Positions 21,073 to 31,702 are shown, numbered from the stretch's first letter. The stretch is 64,000 nt of DNA from Ascarosepion bandense (GCA_037127315.1 JBBBDQ010000420.1:2846001-2910000); one strand, 5' to 3'. Numbers and translations are program-made. The notes: generated from the sequence alone by a model not told the origin.

Positions 21073-21266
21073 TATTCAGAAATTATAACATGGATATGTT
21101 ACAATATCACCACAAAAGTAGCTAATCTGTTTCGACACTTTTGTGTCTTGTCAAGTGATATGATAGTTCTTAATCACTTGACAAGACACAAAAGTGTCGA
21201 GACAGAATAGCTACTTTTGTAGTGATATTGTAACATATCCATGTTATAATTTCTGAATAAATAATA
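21068..21266. repeat. 95-bp inverted repeat with two hammerhead-like arms
   Basis: The left arm 21068-21163 and right arm about 21171-21266 are near-perfect reverse complements. Each arm, read outward, has stem I AUCAC/GUGAU, stem II GACAC/GUGUC with loop AAAA, a GAAA (left) or GAGA (right) element, and a stem III ending GUG (left) or GUA (right). The first core box is UUGACAA rather than CUGANGA. I read this as a decayed or variant hammerhead pair arranged head to head. Confidence 0.6.
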
Positions 21267-21343
21267 TTTTTAGCTCTACTTTTGTATTGAATACTTTTTT
21301 AAAAATAGTGTTTCTTGAAGCAAGGAATATTATTCCAACAATA

Positions 21344-21491
21344 CTTATATATATATATATATATATAAGTATATATATAAATATATATATAAGTATATAA
21401 GTATATATATATAAGTATATATATGTATATTTGTGGTCCTCAAGGTTTGCTTTTGTAAAATTTTAGGATCTAGATACGTACAGAGTCAGTT

Positions 21492-21544
<53 letters not shown>
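21344..21544. repeat. (TA)n tracts with interruptions
   Basis: Two TA-rich tracts at 21344-21428 and 21506-21544, the first interrupted by periodic AAG. Confidence 0.9.
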
Positions 21545-22185
21545 ATGGTCTTTATTATAATAAAAAGGATAGGAATCCTTAAAGAACAAAAACGAAACAA
21601 CGTATTAATTTGGAAGACTAATTTGTATCGATATCCTCTTTTATCTATATTCTAAATCTTAATTACAGATTCTCCTATAAGTGATGTCCGAATTTATGAC
21701 CATAATTTGGGCCGATAACCTTTGAGCTGTAGCATTTATTAAAAAGCCTTACTCAGTTTTCTCTATATTCTAAATATTAGGTACCGGTTCTCTCATATAT
21801 GACCACAATAAAATCGCCTTTGAGTAGAAATTATTAATTCAAACGGGTTCTTCTATTATCAATATCATCCTTCTAAGTTTCATAATAGTGTTTTTGTAGA
21901 AGTCGTTTGATTTCGAAGAAAAGCACGTAGTTGTTTCTGTAAACAATGAAAATAATGCTAATCAGATTAAGGACAATCTGGAGAATAAAGAGGGCGTGGA
22001 ATTATTTTTTTCTTGGTTGAGATCTTTAGTCTTTTCAGATGAAATCTCTCTTATATAGAGCTATGAATTATCATGATGGGACACCACACCTTTGCCATGC
22101 AGCAAACCAGGTCTTCCTTTCAAAACATTGTTTAATCGCTCTAAATGCTCACAATAGAATATCTTGGGTATACGAACAAACTGTA
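21545..22185. other. unannotated interval
   Basis: No recognised gene. A 93-codon open frame begins at 22039, but its translation has no motif I can identify and its 3' half is dispersed repeat D. Confidence 0.4.
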
Positions 22186-22189
22186 CCCG

Positions 22190-22650
22190 GAAGCAAGGCT
22201 TCTGATAAGGAGATTGGAGGTTTTGAGGAGTGTGGAATCATATTGTTCCCAAGTCCTACCCTGTCTCGGGATGGTAGCACCTGTTACAGTTCATCCAAAC
22301 AAAACACGATGAAAATATAAACATACATATGAACAATAATACATATTTATTGTAAAATGACCAACAATGCATATTTATAGTAAAATGACCAATAACACAT
22401 TTTGAAAGAAATATTACCAGCAATACATTTTATAGTAGAATTACCAATAATACAGATTAAAGCAAAATGACCAAGAATATATTTTATTTATAGTTGAAAG
22501 TATACAATTGTTTTAAAAAATATTTAGTTGATTAGGGTAAAAATATTTAGATTTTGGCATTAAGTATCCCATAGAGGTTGATATAGCGTGAAACAAAATC
22601 AACCAACCATACAATCTACACGAAAGAAATATTTCATGACATTAATCAAT
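22190..22650. repeat. dispersed repeat D and short satellite-like array
   Basis: 22190-22320 matches 7.95-8.15 kb. 22330-22480 is a loose array of accaataatacat-type units resembling the 56-bp satellite. 22535-22620 matches repeat D in inverse orientation. The same array and repeat D recur at 23.50-23.70 kb on the other side of Helitron H2. Confidence 0.55.
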
Positions 22651-22656
22651 ATAATA

Positions 22657-23028
22657 CTAGCAGTATAGCCCGGCGTTACTCGGGTGTAATGAAAGCTTTA
22701 AAACTAATCCATAGTCCTGGAGCTCAGACTCTTTGGACGTTGGCATGAAAGACTAAAATGCAATAGTTGTTTCGAAGCCGTAGACTGAAAGAAAAATGAA
22801 TGGATGTAAGTCAAATTTTGATTTCCTAGAATCGATATCAAATACGTTTTTTCGTCGTAAACTGAATTTTGAAGGCTAAATAAGTCCTCTGAGTAAATGG
22901 TATCGTGGCTGAGACTAAGAACTACAATTATATTTACTTAGAGCCAAACCCGAAGCAAAAACTAAAAAAAAGGTCTGAAAGAAATACAGACATACAGGCA
23001 AATAAACGGACACACACAAACATCTTGC

Positions 23029-23066
<38 letters not shown>

Positions 23067-23399
23067 CAATTTTCTGCACTATTGTAAGAATTGAAACCTT
23101 GAAACTTTTGAATATCGTTTCTTATGTCTTTGTATACGAGTGTATTTAATTTGATTAAAATCGGACCACTCCTTCTATAACCCGATTTTTTCGATTATCG
23201 ATTTTCAATATTTATCGACGTGTACCTCGACACAAAACCTAGCTAAGAACACTCGCAGAGGCTTATAATACAACTGTGTAAATTTTCAAGAAAATCGGTT
23301 CAGCCGTTTCGGAGTCCATAGGTAACGGACACACACACACACACACACACACGCACAGACACACACACAGATAAAGTTCCATTTATAAATAAGTTTAGA
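22657..23399 (-). mobile_element. Helitron copy H2, full length
   Basis: This is the family reference copy (743 bp). On the minus strand it begins TCTAAACTTATTTATAAATG and ends in a GC-rich hairpin (cccgagtaacgccggg) followed by TATACTGCTAG. The insertion lies between A and T with no target duplication. TC at the 5' end, CTAG at the 3' end, a subterminal hairpin and an A^T target are the defining features of Helitrons. There is no Rep or helicase coding, so it is non-autonomous. Internal (TA)n sits at 23033-23063 and (CA)n at 23331-23352. Confidence 0.88.
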
Positions 23400-23499
23400 T
23401 CCTACAATTTCTTAAAGAAATCAAAATGCATACCAAAAATAACTTTAAAATCTACAAAATAAAACACATCACCACCTCTAGTAATATAAAAACAATAGG

Positions 23500-23760
23500 T
23501 GAGTACAAAAATATTTTATAGTAAAAATACCAACAATACATTTATATACAAAATTAGCGATAATACATACTTTTAATAAAATTACCAACAATACATCTAA
23601 TCTGTAGTTGAAGACATACGGTTGTATTCAAAATATTTAAATTTCGGCATTAATTAACCCATGGAGGTGTTTATATGTCGCTAAACAAAATCAACCAAAC
23701 AACCAACACGAAAAAACTCTTTCCTGACATGAATCCATATAATATCCTAATCCATATAAT
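23500..23760. repeat. satellite-like units and dispersed repeat D
   Basis: accaacaatacat-type units (23520-23600) precede a repeat-D block (ttcggcattaattaaccca). A short direct triplication of aatccatataatatcct follows at 23731-23781. Confidence 0.6.
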
Positions 23761-23809
23761 ATCCTAATCCATATAATATCCTTGAAGGAATCAAACTGTA
23801 ATAATGACG

Positions 23810-24099
23810 GGTTTGTGGTGCAATGGACATCGACTTGGAACGACAAATCGGGGGAGCCGAGTACGAATTCCAGTTGAATTCCTTGCATTCCTTACGCACA
23901 AATATCGATGGGAAAGGTATTAATCCGTCTCTTCTCTCCAGTTATGGACAGATTTAGTTCCATAGACTTGGCTGGTAACCAGTCTACCGCAGAAAGCAAT
24001 GGCAACCTACTGCGGGATAATCTTCTGTCCAGTGAGTCATGTCTCTTTCGAGACACGATCGCCTAAAGCGTGTATCATGTATGGCACTTAACTGACTGA
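23810..24099 (+). mobile_element. SINE-1 copy
   Basis: Full-length; head gtttgtggtgcaatgg, B-box region agtacgaattcc, tail ttaactgactga. The internal hairpin has a mutated stem base (gagacacgatc). Confidence 0.85.
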
Positions 24100-24740
24100 T
24101 TTAGAGACAGTGGCGAAGACATCAATCAGCTAAAATTCGGAAACCATTCCTCCTTGTCACGATACATCTATGTTTGCCTAACTAGTTCGTGCATATTAGT
24201 CATAAATATGGTCGTCTTATTCCCCAAGTCCTCTTTTACAATTTGGAATATTATATTTTATTAAAACTACAACATAAAGCACACATCACCGCCTCTAATA
24301 ATTATGTTCACACAAACTGAGTATCATCTACCATGTATTCAATTGTGAAAGCAGAATAACGTATTATATATTTATTACGCTCCCAAGAAAATTTCGGCAT
24401 TAAATGACCCATAAGGAGTTGATATGCCGATAAACAAAAAAACGAATCAATCATTCTGACAATAGATGCTTACTGTGATAGGGGAACTGGCAGCCAGTAG
24501 ACCACACAGAATACAGAAAAGATCGGATGTCTGCTCTTACATTTTCTTCGGCTTTTGTCATTCCATCTTCTAAGTTAAGGCACCTTTTCACGGTGTTGAT
24601 TTCTCTGATAATTTGTTTGTCTATAATCTTATCGTCTTAAAGTGACGGAGGATGGTTAATTCTTTGAATATACGGTTAGTGTAGTTCCGATGGTTGACTG
24701 GTGACAAAAGTTTGGTCCAAGGAGGAAAAGATATTATTTT
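24100..24740. other. unannotated interval with repeat D block
   Basis: 24385-24460 carries the repeat D core (ttcggcattaaatgaccca). The segments 24105-24240 and 25625-25790 resemble one another (agacagtggcgaagac / agacagtggtgccgac, then attcggaaacca / ttcggaaatca), so a duplicated block surrounds Helitron H3. Confidence 0.5.
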
Positions 24741-24742
24741 GT

Positions 24743-25052
24743 CTAAACTTATTTATAAATGGAACTTTGATTCTGTGTGTGTATGTGCGTGTGTGTGTGT
24801 GTGTGTGTCCGTTGCCTATAGACTCCGAAACGACTGAACCAATTTTCTTGAAAATTTACACAGTTGTACTATAAGCGTCTGCGAGTGTTCTTAGCTAGGT
24901 TTTGTGTCGAGGTACCCCCGATAATCCAAAAAATCGGGTTACAGAAGGAATGGTCCGATTTTCATCAAATTTGATACACTCATATACAAAGACATAAGAA
25001 ACGATATTCAGAAGTTTCAAGGTTGCAATTCTTACAATAGTCCAGAAAATTG

Positions 25053-25105
<53 letters not shown>

Positions 25106-25490
25106 GACAAGATTTTTTGTGTGTGTCTGTTTATCTGCCTTTATGTCTGTACTTTTGTCAGCCCCTTTTATTTTAGTTTTTGCTTCGGGTTTGACTCTAA
25201 GTAGGTATAATTGTAGTTCTTAGTCCCAACCAGGATACTATTTACTCAGAAGACTTATTTAGCCTTCAACATTCAGTTTACGACGAAAAACTTATTTGAT
25301 ATCGATACCAGGAAATCAAAATTTGACTTACATCCATTCATTTTTCTTTCAGTCTACGGTTTCGCTTTAACTGGAAACAAGTATTGATTTTTAGTCTTTC
25401 GTGTCAATGTCCAAAGAGTCTGAGCTCCAGGACCACAGATTAGTTTTAAAGCTTTCATTACACCCGAGCAACGCCGGGCTATATTGCTAG
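24743..25490 (+). mobile_element. Helitron copy H3, full length
   Basis: Plus-strand copy, 748 bp, from TCTAAACTTATTTATAAATG to the hairpin cccgagcaacgccggg and tatattgctag, followed by T. Internal (GT)n at 24776-24808 and (TA)n at 25056-25103. The base before the 5' TC is G here, a departure from the usual A. Confidence 0.88.
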
Positions 25491-25794
25491 TGTAAAATAA
25501 ATGGTTTTAATTATTTTTAAGAGTTACATCACTTAGAGATGTCGTGCAAGTAGAGAATTACTGCATTTGAAGGAGAAGGAAAATTGCTAAAATCCTTGCC
25601 AAAGTCTGTGTACGTGTTAGTCACGGCTCAAAATTGGTAAGAGACAGTGGTGCCGACCGTAATCAGGCAAAGTTCGGAAATCAATACTCACTGTCAAGAT
25701 ACACCTAAAGCCCGACGATTTCGTGCAAATTAGCCGTAAATAGGGTCATATTATTCTCCCAACAGCTACTTTTCGGTTCAGAATATTATATTTT

Positions 25795-25965
25795 ACGAGC
25801 AGTATAGCCCGGCGTTGCTAGAGTGTAATGAAAGCTTTAAAACTAATCCTTGGTCCTGGAGCTCAGACTCAGCCTAAAGACTATTTGTATGAAGTTTGAA
25901 TCGGATAAAAATTGTGGATAAAGGACATACAGACAGATAAACTGACACACACACAAACATTTTGC

Positions 25966-26013
<48 letters not shown>

Positions 26014-26285
26014 CGATTTTCTGAACCATTGTAAGAACTGCAACCTTGAAACTTCTGAATATTGTTTCTTATGTCTTTGTCTATGAGTGTATCAAATTTG
26101 ATTAAAATCAGACCACTCCTTCTATAACCCGATTTTTTCGATTATCGATTTTCGATATTTATCAAAGGTACCTCGACACAAAACCTAGCTAAGAACACTC
26201 GCAGACGCTTATAGTACAGCTGTGTAAATTTTCAAGAAAATCGGTTCAGCCTTTTCGGAGTCTATAGGTAACGGACGCACACACA

Positions 26286-26320
<35 letters not shown>

Positions 26321-26357
26321 CCACACAGACAAATTTCCATTTATAAATAAGTTTAGA
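25795..26357 (-). mobile_element. Helitron copy H4, internally deleted
   Basis: Both ends are recognisable, but the middle (the atcgataccaggaaatcaaa block) is replaced by a short unrelated junction near 25870-25910, leaving about 563 bp. The 3' terminus reads gctcg rather than gctag. Confidence 0.82.
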
Positions 26358-26368
26358 TGTTTATCTTT

Positions 26369-26730
26369 ATGTGCATTGTAGTACAGTGGATATCAGCTCG
26401 GAATGATAAATAGAAGAGCCGAGTTCGATTTCTAGTTAAATTAGCTGCTTTCACTTATGCGCAAATATTCTTAGGAAAATTATGAATATATCTCTTCTCC
26501 CTCTCGCTATGTGTTAAACAGCAGGACAGATTGAGGTCTTTAGCTTTGGTTGGCAACCAGTCTACTGCAGAAAGTAATAGCAACCTACTACGTGAAAATC
26601 TGCCCAGTCAATCATATCTCTTTCGCACAAGTCTGTATCACGTATGGCGGACACGTGATCACCCAAGCGTGTATCACGTATGGCGGACACATGATCGCCC
26701 AAGCGTGTATCACGTATGGCGATTAACTGA
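26369..26730 (+). mobile_element. SINE-1 copy with triplicated 3' segment
   Basis: Head atgtgcattgtagtacagtgg, body and tail are present. Near the 3' end a unit of about 37 bp containing tgtatcacgtatggcg and acatgatcgcccaagc is repeated three times (about 26632-26722). It lies about 12 bp from the H4 end. Confidence 0.82.
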
Positions 26731-26739
26731 TATAAAATA

Positions 26740-27440
26740 AGTCCCTTGGTTACGATAGCTCCGACCTATAATGATTCGTAGTTACGACGCAACTATCATC
26801 AATTTTATTTTGAATTATTTCGCTTGCGTCGAACATATGACTATTTGCATACGCATATTCTTTACCACTGACCTTGTTTTGTTGCATTTTATGTACATTA
26901 AAACTTGTGTTAAGAAACTTCACACATGTTTCATGAACCTTAAAACATGTACATATGTGTACACATATTGAGTTTCTCTGGAAAAGATAAGGACGTTTTT
27001 TAAACTATAAATTGGTGGATTCATGATAGAAAAGAAAAACAAAGTCATGTTTGTTTCTCAGTTTTTCCCCAGATTTGCTGCTACTATCGAGTACAGCAAG
27101 AAAGACAAGATCTGAAGCTTCGTCATTAAGTATAGCGACGGCCAATTACATGACTTGCCTTATATAAACAGCTTAAAACAGTGTAATTTCCTTATATGTG
27201 TTATTTTTATTTCATTATATATATAATATTTAAGTCGTCCATGTGTTTTTAAGTTCTAATTATGTTAACATATGTCATAGAAATGTGTTGTTAATTTTGT
27301 AGATTATTACTTTACCATTTGTCCTCGCATAAGTGATTGACGTAAGTGCTTATTTACGAAACTCGTAGCTACGTTCGATCCCCACACCTTTGTACATTTA
27401 TTAGTCATCTTCTCTCTTATAATAAAGACCGTTGTGTATT
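26740..27440. other. unannotated interval
   Basis: No conserved frame or repeat terminus recognised. There are mild repeats of aaacttgtgttaagaaactt type near 26900. Confidence 0.4.

Positions 27441-27444
<4 letters not shown>

Positions 27445-27481
<37 letters not shown>
27445..27481. repeat. (TA)n microsatellite
   Basis: About 18 TA units, immediately downstream (minus-strand sense) of a hammerhead motif. Confidence 0.95.
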
Positions 27482-27484
<3 letters not shown>

Positions 27485-27516
27485 AATGGTTGTTACAATG
27501 GTTTATAAAAGCATAG

Positions 27517-27574
27517 TATCACTACACAAAAATCTTCGCATTTCGGAGCTACGTTTGCTCCTCATCTGGTGATA
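27517..27574 (-). ncRNA. hammerhead-like ribozyme motif
   Basis: Minus strand: stem I 5' UAUCAC, core CAGAUGA (one change, U4 to A; plus 27562-27568), stem II GGAGC/GCUCC with a 7-nt loop, GAAA (plus 27541-27544), stem III AUGC/GUGU with two wobble pairs, triplet GUA, stem I 3' GUGAUA (6 bp). The fold is intact, but the U4 change would be expected to reduce or abolish cleavage. The downstream sequence gtttataaaag also occurs at 40.71 kb, so this is a family. Confidence 0.6.
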
Positions 27575-27831
27575 AGTTGAAATGAAAAAATAAATGGTAA
27601 AAACGATTTCTTTTTAGTAATATGATATGTAAGTGGATTTGGTGGGAGTTTAGTACGATTTAGCCGGCAGTTTGTAACCATAATGTTACAACCTTAGGTT
27701 AGGAGAGGGGTGCGGAGTAGCTTAGTTTTGGACAGGTCAATTTTTAGTTTTGTCTGGGTAATTCTTATATTGGGGTGCTAGATATTTTAAGAAAGGGTAG
27801 ATACATTTTTATTTTACTACTATCTATGAGT

Positions 27832-27833
<2 letters not shown>

Positions 27834-27875
<42 letters not shown>
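27834..27875. repeat. (TA)n microsatellite
   Basis: About 20 TA units. Confidence 0.95.
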
Positions 27876-27877
<2 letters not shown>

Positions 27878-27977
27878 CCTAATCCTGCATAATACTATGA
27901 AAATCCAAGTCGTGCTTAAAATATGTATACAACGATATATATTCTTTCTATTTTCTCTTTACCCCACTTCCCCTACA

Positions 27978-28286
27978 TCAGTCAGTTAAGTGCCATATCT
28001 GATAAACGCTTTGGGTGATCATGTCTCGAAAGAGACATGACTGACTAGGCAGAAGATTATCCCGCAGTAGGATGCCCCTGCTTTCGGAAGTAGACCGGTT
28101 GCCAGCCATGGTTATAGAACCAAATCTGTCCTATTATTAAACCCATAACTGGAGGGAAGAGACGGATTAATACCTTTACCAAGGGTATTTGTGCATAAGT
28201 GAATGCAAGGAATTCAATTGGAATTCGAACTCGTCACCCCGATTTGTCGTTTCGAGACGATATCTACTGTACCACAACACACATCC
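27978..28286 (-). mobile_element. SINE-1 copy
   Basis: Full-length with an intact 8-bp hairpin (catgtctcgaaagagacatg). The A-box region reads tggtacagtag. Confidence 0.88.
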
Positions 28287-28289
28287 AAC

Positions 28290-28670
28290 GTTATCCTACT
28301 TACTTTCCTACAACACGCTTAATTTTTGATTTCTTAACATAGATTTAATCTAAATGTCTTTTTCAATGATCGAGTCTTGAATCCTTTTTAACTTCTTTTC
28401 TTTACTCCTCCTTCCCTACGCTCTGTATCAATATTTAAACGACAACCTTTTAACCTAATCTACTCACTTTTTAACACCTCTTCCATTATTCTTTCTTATT
28501 TTCTTTTCTTTCATGTGGACCTTTTCTTTTTAAGCAAACATCCAATAAATGAATTTTGTACTGTATTTGCATAAATTAATTTTACCACTGAAAACGTGTG
28601 GTTTTTCACCGCTGAAATGGCAATACGGCATATGCAATTTTCGAACTTTTATTGTAACACACACACGCAC
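28290..28670. other. unannotated interval
   Basis: Pyrimidine-rich sequence; no element or gene recognised. Confidence 0.4.

Positions 28671-28734
<64 letters not shown>
28671..28734. repeat. compound (TA)n(TG)n microsatellite
   Basis: A (TA)n run passes directly into about 20 TG units. The LINE fragment begins right after it. Confidence 0.95.
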
Positions 28735-28737
28735 GCT

Positions 28738-29862
28738 TCCTGTTTTCTTGCATGCTGGAAGTCCTCTTCTGTCGTTCCTGCATTTAAGAACTGTGGTGAA
28801 CTCTCAGACCCATCTAACTATCGCCCTATCAGACTTCTACCAATTTCATGGAAAGTGTTTTAGGCCACAATTAATGCTGAAATAGTTCAACATCTTACTG
28901 TCCATAAACTCTTTTCTGACAGGCAGTATGGCTTCCGCCTTGCCAGGTCCACGGCCGACATGCTAACGACCGATACGGAGCACATGTTCCAGGCCCTTGA
29001 TGAATCCAGCGAGGTTCGTGCTGTTGCTCTGGACATCTCCAAGGCTTTTGACAGGGTTTGGCACTCTGGCCTTCTATGCAAGCTACGGGGTTACGGTATT
29101 ACCGGACGCTTGCTTGATCTGATGCAATCTTTTTAAATAACCGAAAAATGAAGGTCGTTTTGAATGAGCATGCCTCTACATTCTACGGTACAAACGCTGG
29201 TGTCCGTCAAGCCTCTATCCTGGGCCTGGCGCTCTTCCTTATTTTCATAAAATACCTCCCAGACAAGATCAAGAGCCAAGTAGGCCTCTATGTAGATGAC
29301 ACCACAACTTACTCCCGCATCAGTAAGAAACCCGGCGTGGCGTACAAACATAATCTTGCTGCTGACCTTGACAGGGATCTACATTCTGTGGTGAATTGAG
29401 GTAAGAAGTGGCTTGTCAATTTCAATGCGTCTTAGACCAAGCTGTTGTCTGTCAATCACCACAGGTAACCTCTCCTGCCTCCCATAAGCATGGACCAAGC
29501 GAGTCTCACTGAGAGCAATATACTGCGCCTCCTCGGCCTTACTCTCTCTTCTGATGTCAAATGGAGCCACTACATTGAGTCCATAGCTAAATCCACTGCT
29601 AAGAAGGTTGGGTCACTGTGTCAGGCCAGAATGTTTTTCCTGCCTGAAACCATCCTGCATATGTACAAATCAACAATTCGTCCGTGCATGGAATACTGCT
29701 GCCATATATGGTCAGGCGCCCCTGCTGTTCATCTCAGTGTTCTTGACAGGCTCCAAAGGAGAAGCAGTAATGTGATAGATACCGACTTAGCGGCTCGACT
29801 ACAGCCACTTACCCAACGACGAGATGTGGCCTCCTTTTGTCTGTTCTATAAAAAAATATAAA
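28738..29862 (+). pseudogene. LINE-A reverse transcriptase pseudogene
   Basis: Reading across several frameshifts, the RT domain is recognisable: NYRPIRLLPI (near 28815), RQYGFRLARSTADML (28922-28965), VALDISKAFDRVWHSGLL (29023-29075), then NAGVRQASILGLALFLI where VPQGS has become VRQAS, and the catalytic box GLYVDDTTTY with both aspartates kept (near 29290). The C-terminal segment (STIRPCMEYCCHIWSGAP) follows. It is 5'-truncated at the (TG)n and stops at the hammerhead SINE pair. It belongs to the CR1/jockey-like APE-type LINEs and to the same family as 59.07-61.15 kb. Confidence 0.85.
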
Positions 29863-29904
29863 CAGAAATAGTAGGAGGATTTTAAATAATTAAGTAATTT
29901 ATCA

Positions 29905-30020
29905 AGTCTTATTAGATCTCAACGTTTCGTCTTATATTTGGGACTCATCAGCAGTGCGCATCCACTACCAGGAATTGAAACCAAGACAATTACGTTATTA
30001 AGTGAACTTGTACCAACTGG
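29905..30020 (-). mobile_element. hammerhead SINE-4, minus copy (decayed)
   Basis: Minus strand: tRNA-like head with A-box-like agttggtacaagttc and B-box-like ggtttcaattcc, then a hammerhead with CUGAUGA (plus 29945-29951), 3-bp stem II GUC/GAC and GAAA (plus 29925-29928). The triplet AUC is present, but the C15.2 partner is lost and stem I is weak, so it is probably inactive. Confidence 0.65.
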
Positions 30021-30203
30021 TACAGTTGGTATGACGTTTGCTTAGTAACGCAACTGTCTGGGTTTCAATTCCTGGTAGTGGATGCGCACTACTGACGAGT
30101 CCCAAATATAGGACGAAACATCCGTCTAATGCTTTCTGTATTCTGTTGAGGCCTAATAAAACACGATGAATTCCTTAATTTCATATATATATATATATAT
30201 ACT
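30010..30203 (+). mobile_element. hammerhead SINE-4, plus copy: tRNA head + ribozyme + (TA)n
   Basis: A-box-like tggtacagttgg (30018-30029), an anticodon-arm-like segment with loop ttagtaa near 30042, and B-box-like gggtttcaattcctgg (30060-30075) form a tRNA-like head. The hammerhead follows 11 nt later and the element runs to a (TA)n tract at 30182-30203. It shares its first bases head to head with the minus copy; taccaactg and cagttggta at the centre are palindromic. Confidence 0.72.
30086..30132 (+). ncRNA. hammerhead ribozyme motif, complete, minimal stem III
   Basis: In order: stem I 5' GCACUA; core CUGACGA (30092-30098); stem II GUCC/GGAC with an 8-nt loop; GAAA (30115-30118); stem III of two pairs (A-U and C-G) closed by loop AUCC; triplet GUC (30124-30126); stem I 3' UAAUGC, 5 of 6 pairs. 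The core matches consensus. The stem II segment gagtcccaaata is the one seen in the schistosome Sm-alpha hammerhead, and the two-pair stem III is typical of Penelope-associated hammerheads. Confidence 0.82.
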
Positions 30204-30322
30204 CAGAAGTAGTACAGACTAATGGGTTTGCAGTTCAATGTTTGTAGTTATTTACTTTATTAAGATTTATGTATACTTTGCAGAGCATTATATATGGTAA
30301 TATTTTTATAATAAAAACATAG

Positions 30323-30388
30323 TTCACTCTGACACAAGAGCCGGTGTATTTCAGCACCATCTTATTAACACTTCGTCAGGCAATGAAA
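30323..30388 (-). ncRNA. hammerhead-like motif
   Basis: Minus strand: core CUGACGA (plus 30373-30379), wobble-rich stem II (AGUGUU/GGUGCU), GAAA (plus 30349-30352), stem III AUACA/UGUGU, triplet GUC (plus 30331-30333). Stem I UUCAUU/AGUGAA forms after a 2-nt mismatch. The core is consensus, the stems are imperfect. Confidence 0.5.
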
Positions 30389-30714
30389 TGTTTCTTTTTG
30401 GAATAATTATATATAAAAACTCAAAAACAATACAATTTTGACCTTATCCAGACAATTAAGTGGCGGGATTTTCGGAGGGTTTGTCACAATGAACCAATAG
30501 AAATTCAGATCATGACGGGTAGGAAAAAATTGGCTGTAAATTTTGAGGAGAGAATTGAAATCAATTGAAACCCAGACATTTTCTATGCCAGTGATGAAAT
30601 AAATTAAATGAGACATATTTAGCAAGTCTGAAAATTTATTTCGTTTCCTCGTGAAGTGGTTACAGGATTGTCTTTAAGTTATTTTTTTACTTAAATGGGG
30701 GAAAAGTAACAAGG

Positions 30715-30985
30715 ACAAATGACCCAGTTCATGCAGACGTTGATTAGTTCCTGTGACTTAACCGAAAGAGTTGTGAGTTCAGTACCAGTCAACAGCAGTG
30801 GTAAACAAGAAAGTTAGAGGGTTAGAGGGAGATAACTTATGGTTCCCAAAAGAGACTGTACATTAGGAATGAGAATGATATACCCCAGTGATTGTAATAA
30901 ACTGAGAGTACAACGGCCAAAACTTCGTACAAATGACAACAAATAATGAGAACAATAGTCCGAATAATGTAAATAGTGTAAAGAC
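30715..30985 (+). mobile_element. SINE-3 copy
   Basis: Matches 3452-3830: the B-box-like gtgagttcagtacc, aatgagaatgatatacccca, gtacaacggccaaaa and the tail gtaaatagtgtaaa. Confidence 0.6.
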
Positions 30986-30989
30986 GGGA

Positions 30990-31640
30990 ACGTTTTTTTT
31001 TTAATACAATGCATGTCAAAACTATGTAGTTGACTTAGTAAGTGATCTATCCGTTAAGAGAAACAATGTAATTATCAGAATATAGGAAAACCATTAAATT
31101 TTGCTAGGTGTCATAGATAACCTCATTATATTAGAGAAAATTAACTATACTTTAAGGTATATTTTAGATGATGATGACAGATGGAAGTTACTTCGCTACT
31201 TTTATTCAGCAAATTTAGTTTAGGGAATTTAATAATTTGCAATTTTTTTCTGTAAACATAGAAAACATGTAAAGATGTACAAGTTCTGTTTTTTTTTTTT
31301 TCCTTTTTACGACAGGGGTTTTGTATTGCAAACATTGTGTCTTCTTACTTTTAATAAAACCTGTTTATACTAACGGATAATTTTTTACGTATTATAATTG
31401 AAAGATGTAAGAAATGAGCTGTAACGGTGACAGATGATTGTAATATTAATTTCTCGATGTTCCCCAGTACTTTCAAACTCTTTACGAGATAATCTTCCAG
31501 GGTCTGAGTTGTGATAACAAAAAATGACCGCAAAACATAAAAATATCCATTTTGAATAATTTTCACGTTGTAATGAACGCAAAGCAATTTGTCAACCGTT
31601 ATAATTGAGCAAGAGGAAAATTTACAGTAATTTTTAACAA
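30990..31640. other. unannotated interval
   Basis: AT-rich; no gene or repeat recognised. Confidence 0.4.
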
Positions 31641-31645
31641 CATAG

Positions 31646-31647
<2 letters not shown>

Positions 31648-31702
<55 letters not shown>
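31648..31702. repeat. (GT)n microsatellite
   Basis: About 26 GT units; a (TA)n tract follows at 31841-31872. Confidence 0.95.

Noticed and set aside
22039..22320. 93-codon plus-strand frame as a possible host gene
   Set aside because: No recognisable motif, and its 3' half is a dispersed repeat also found near 8.0 kb.
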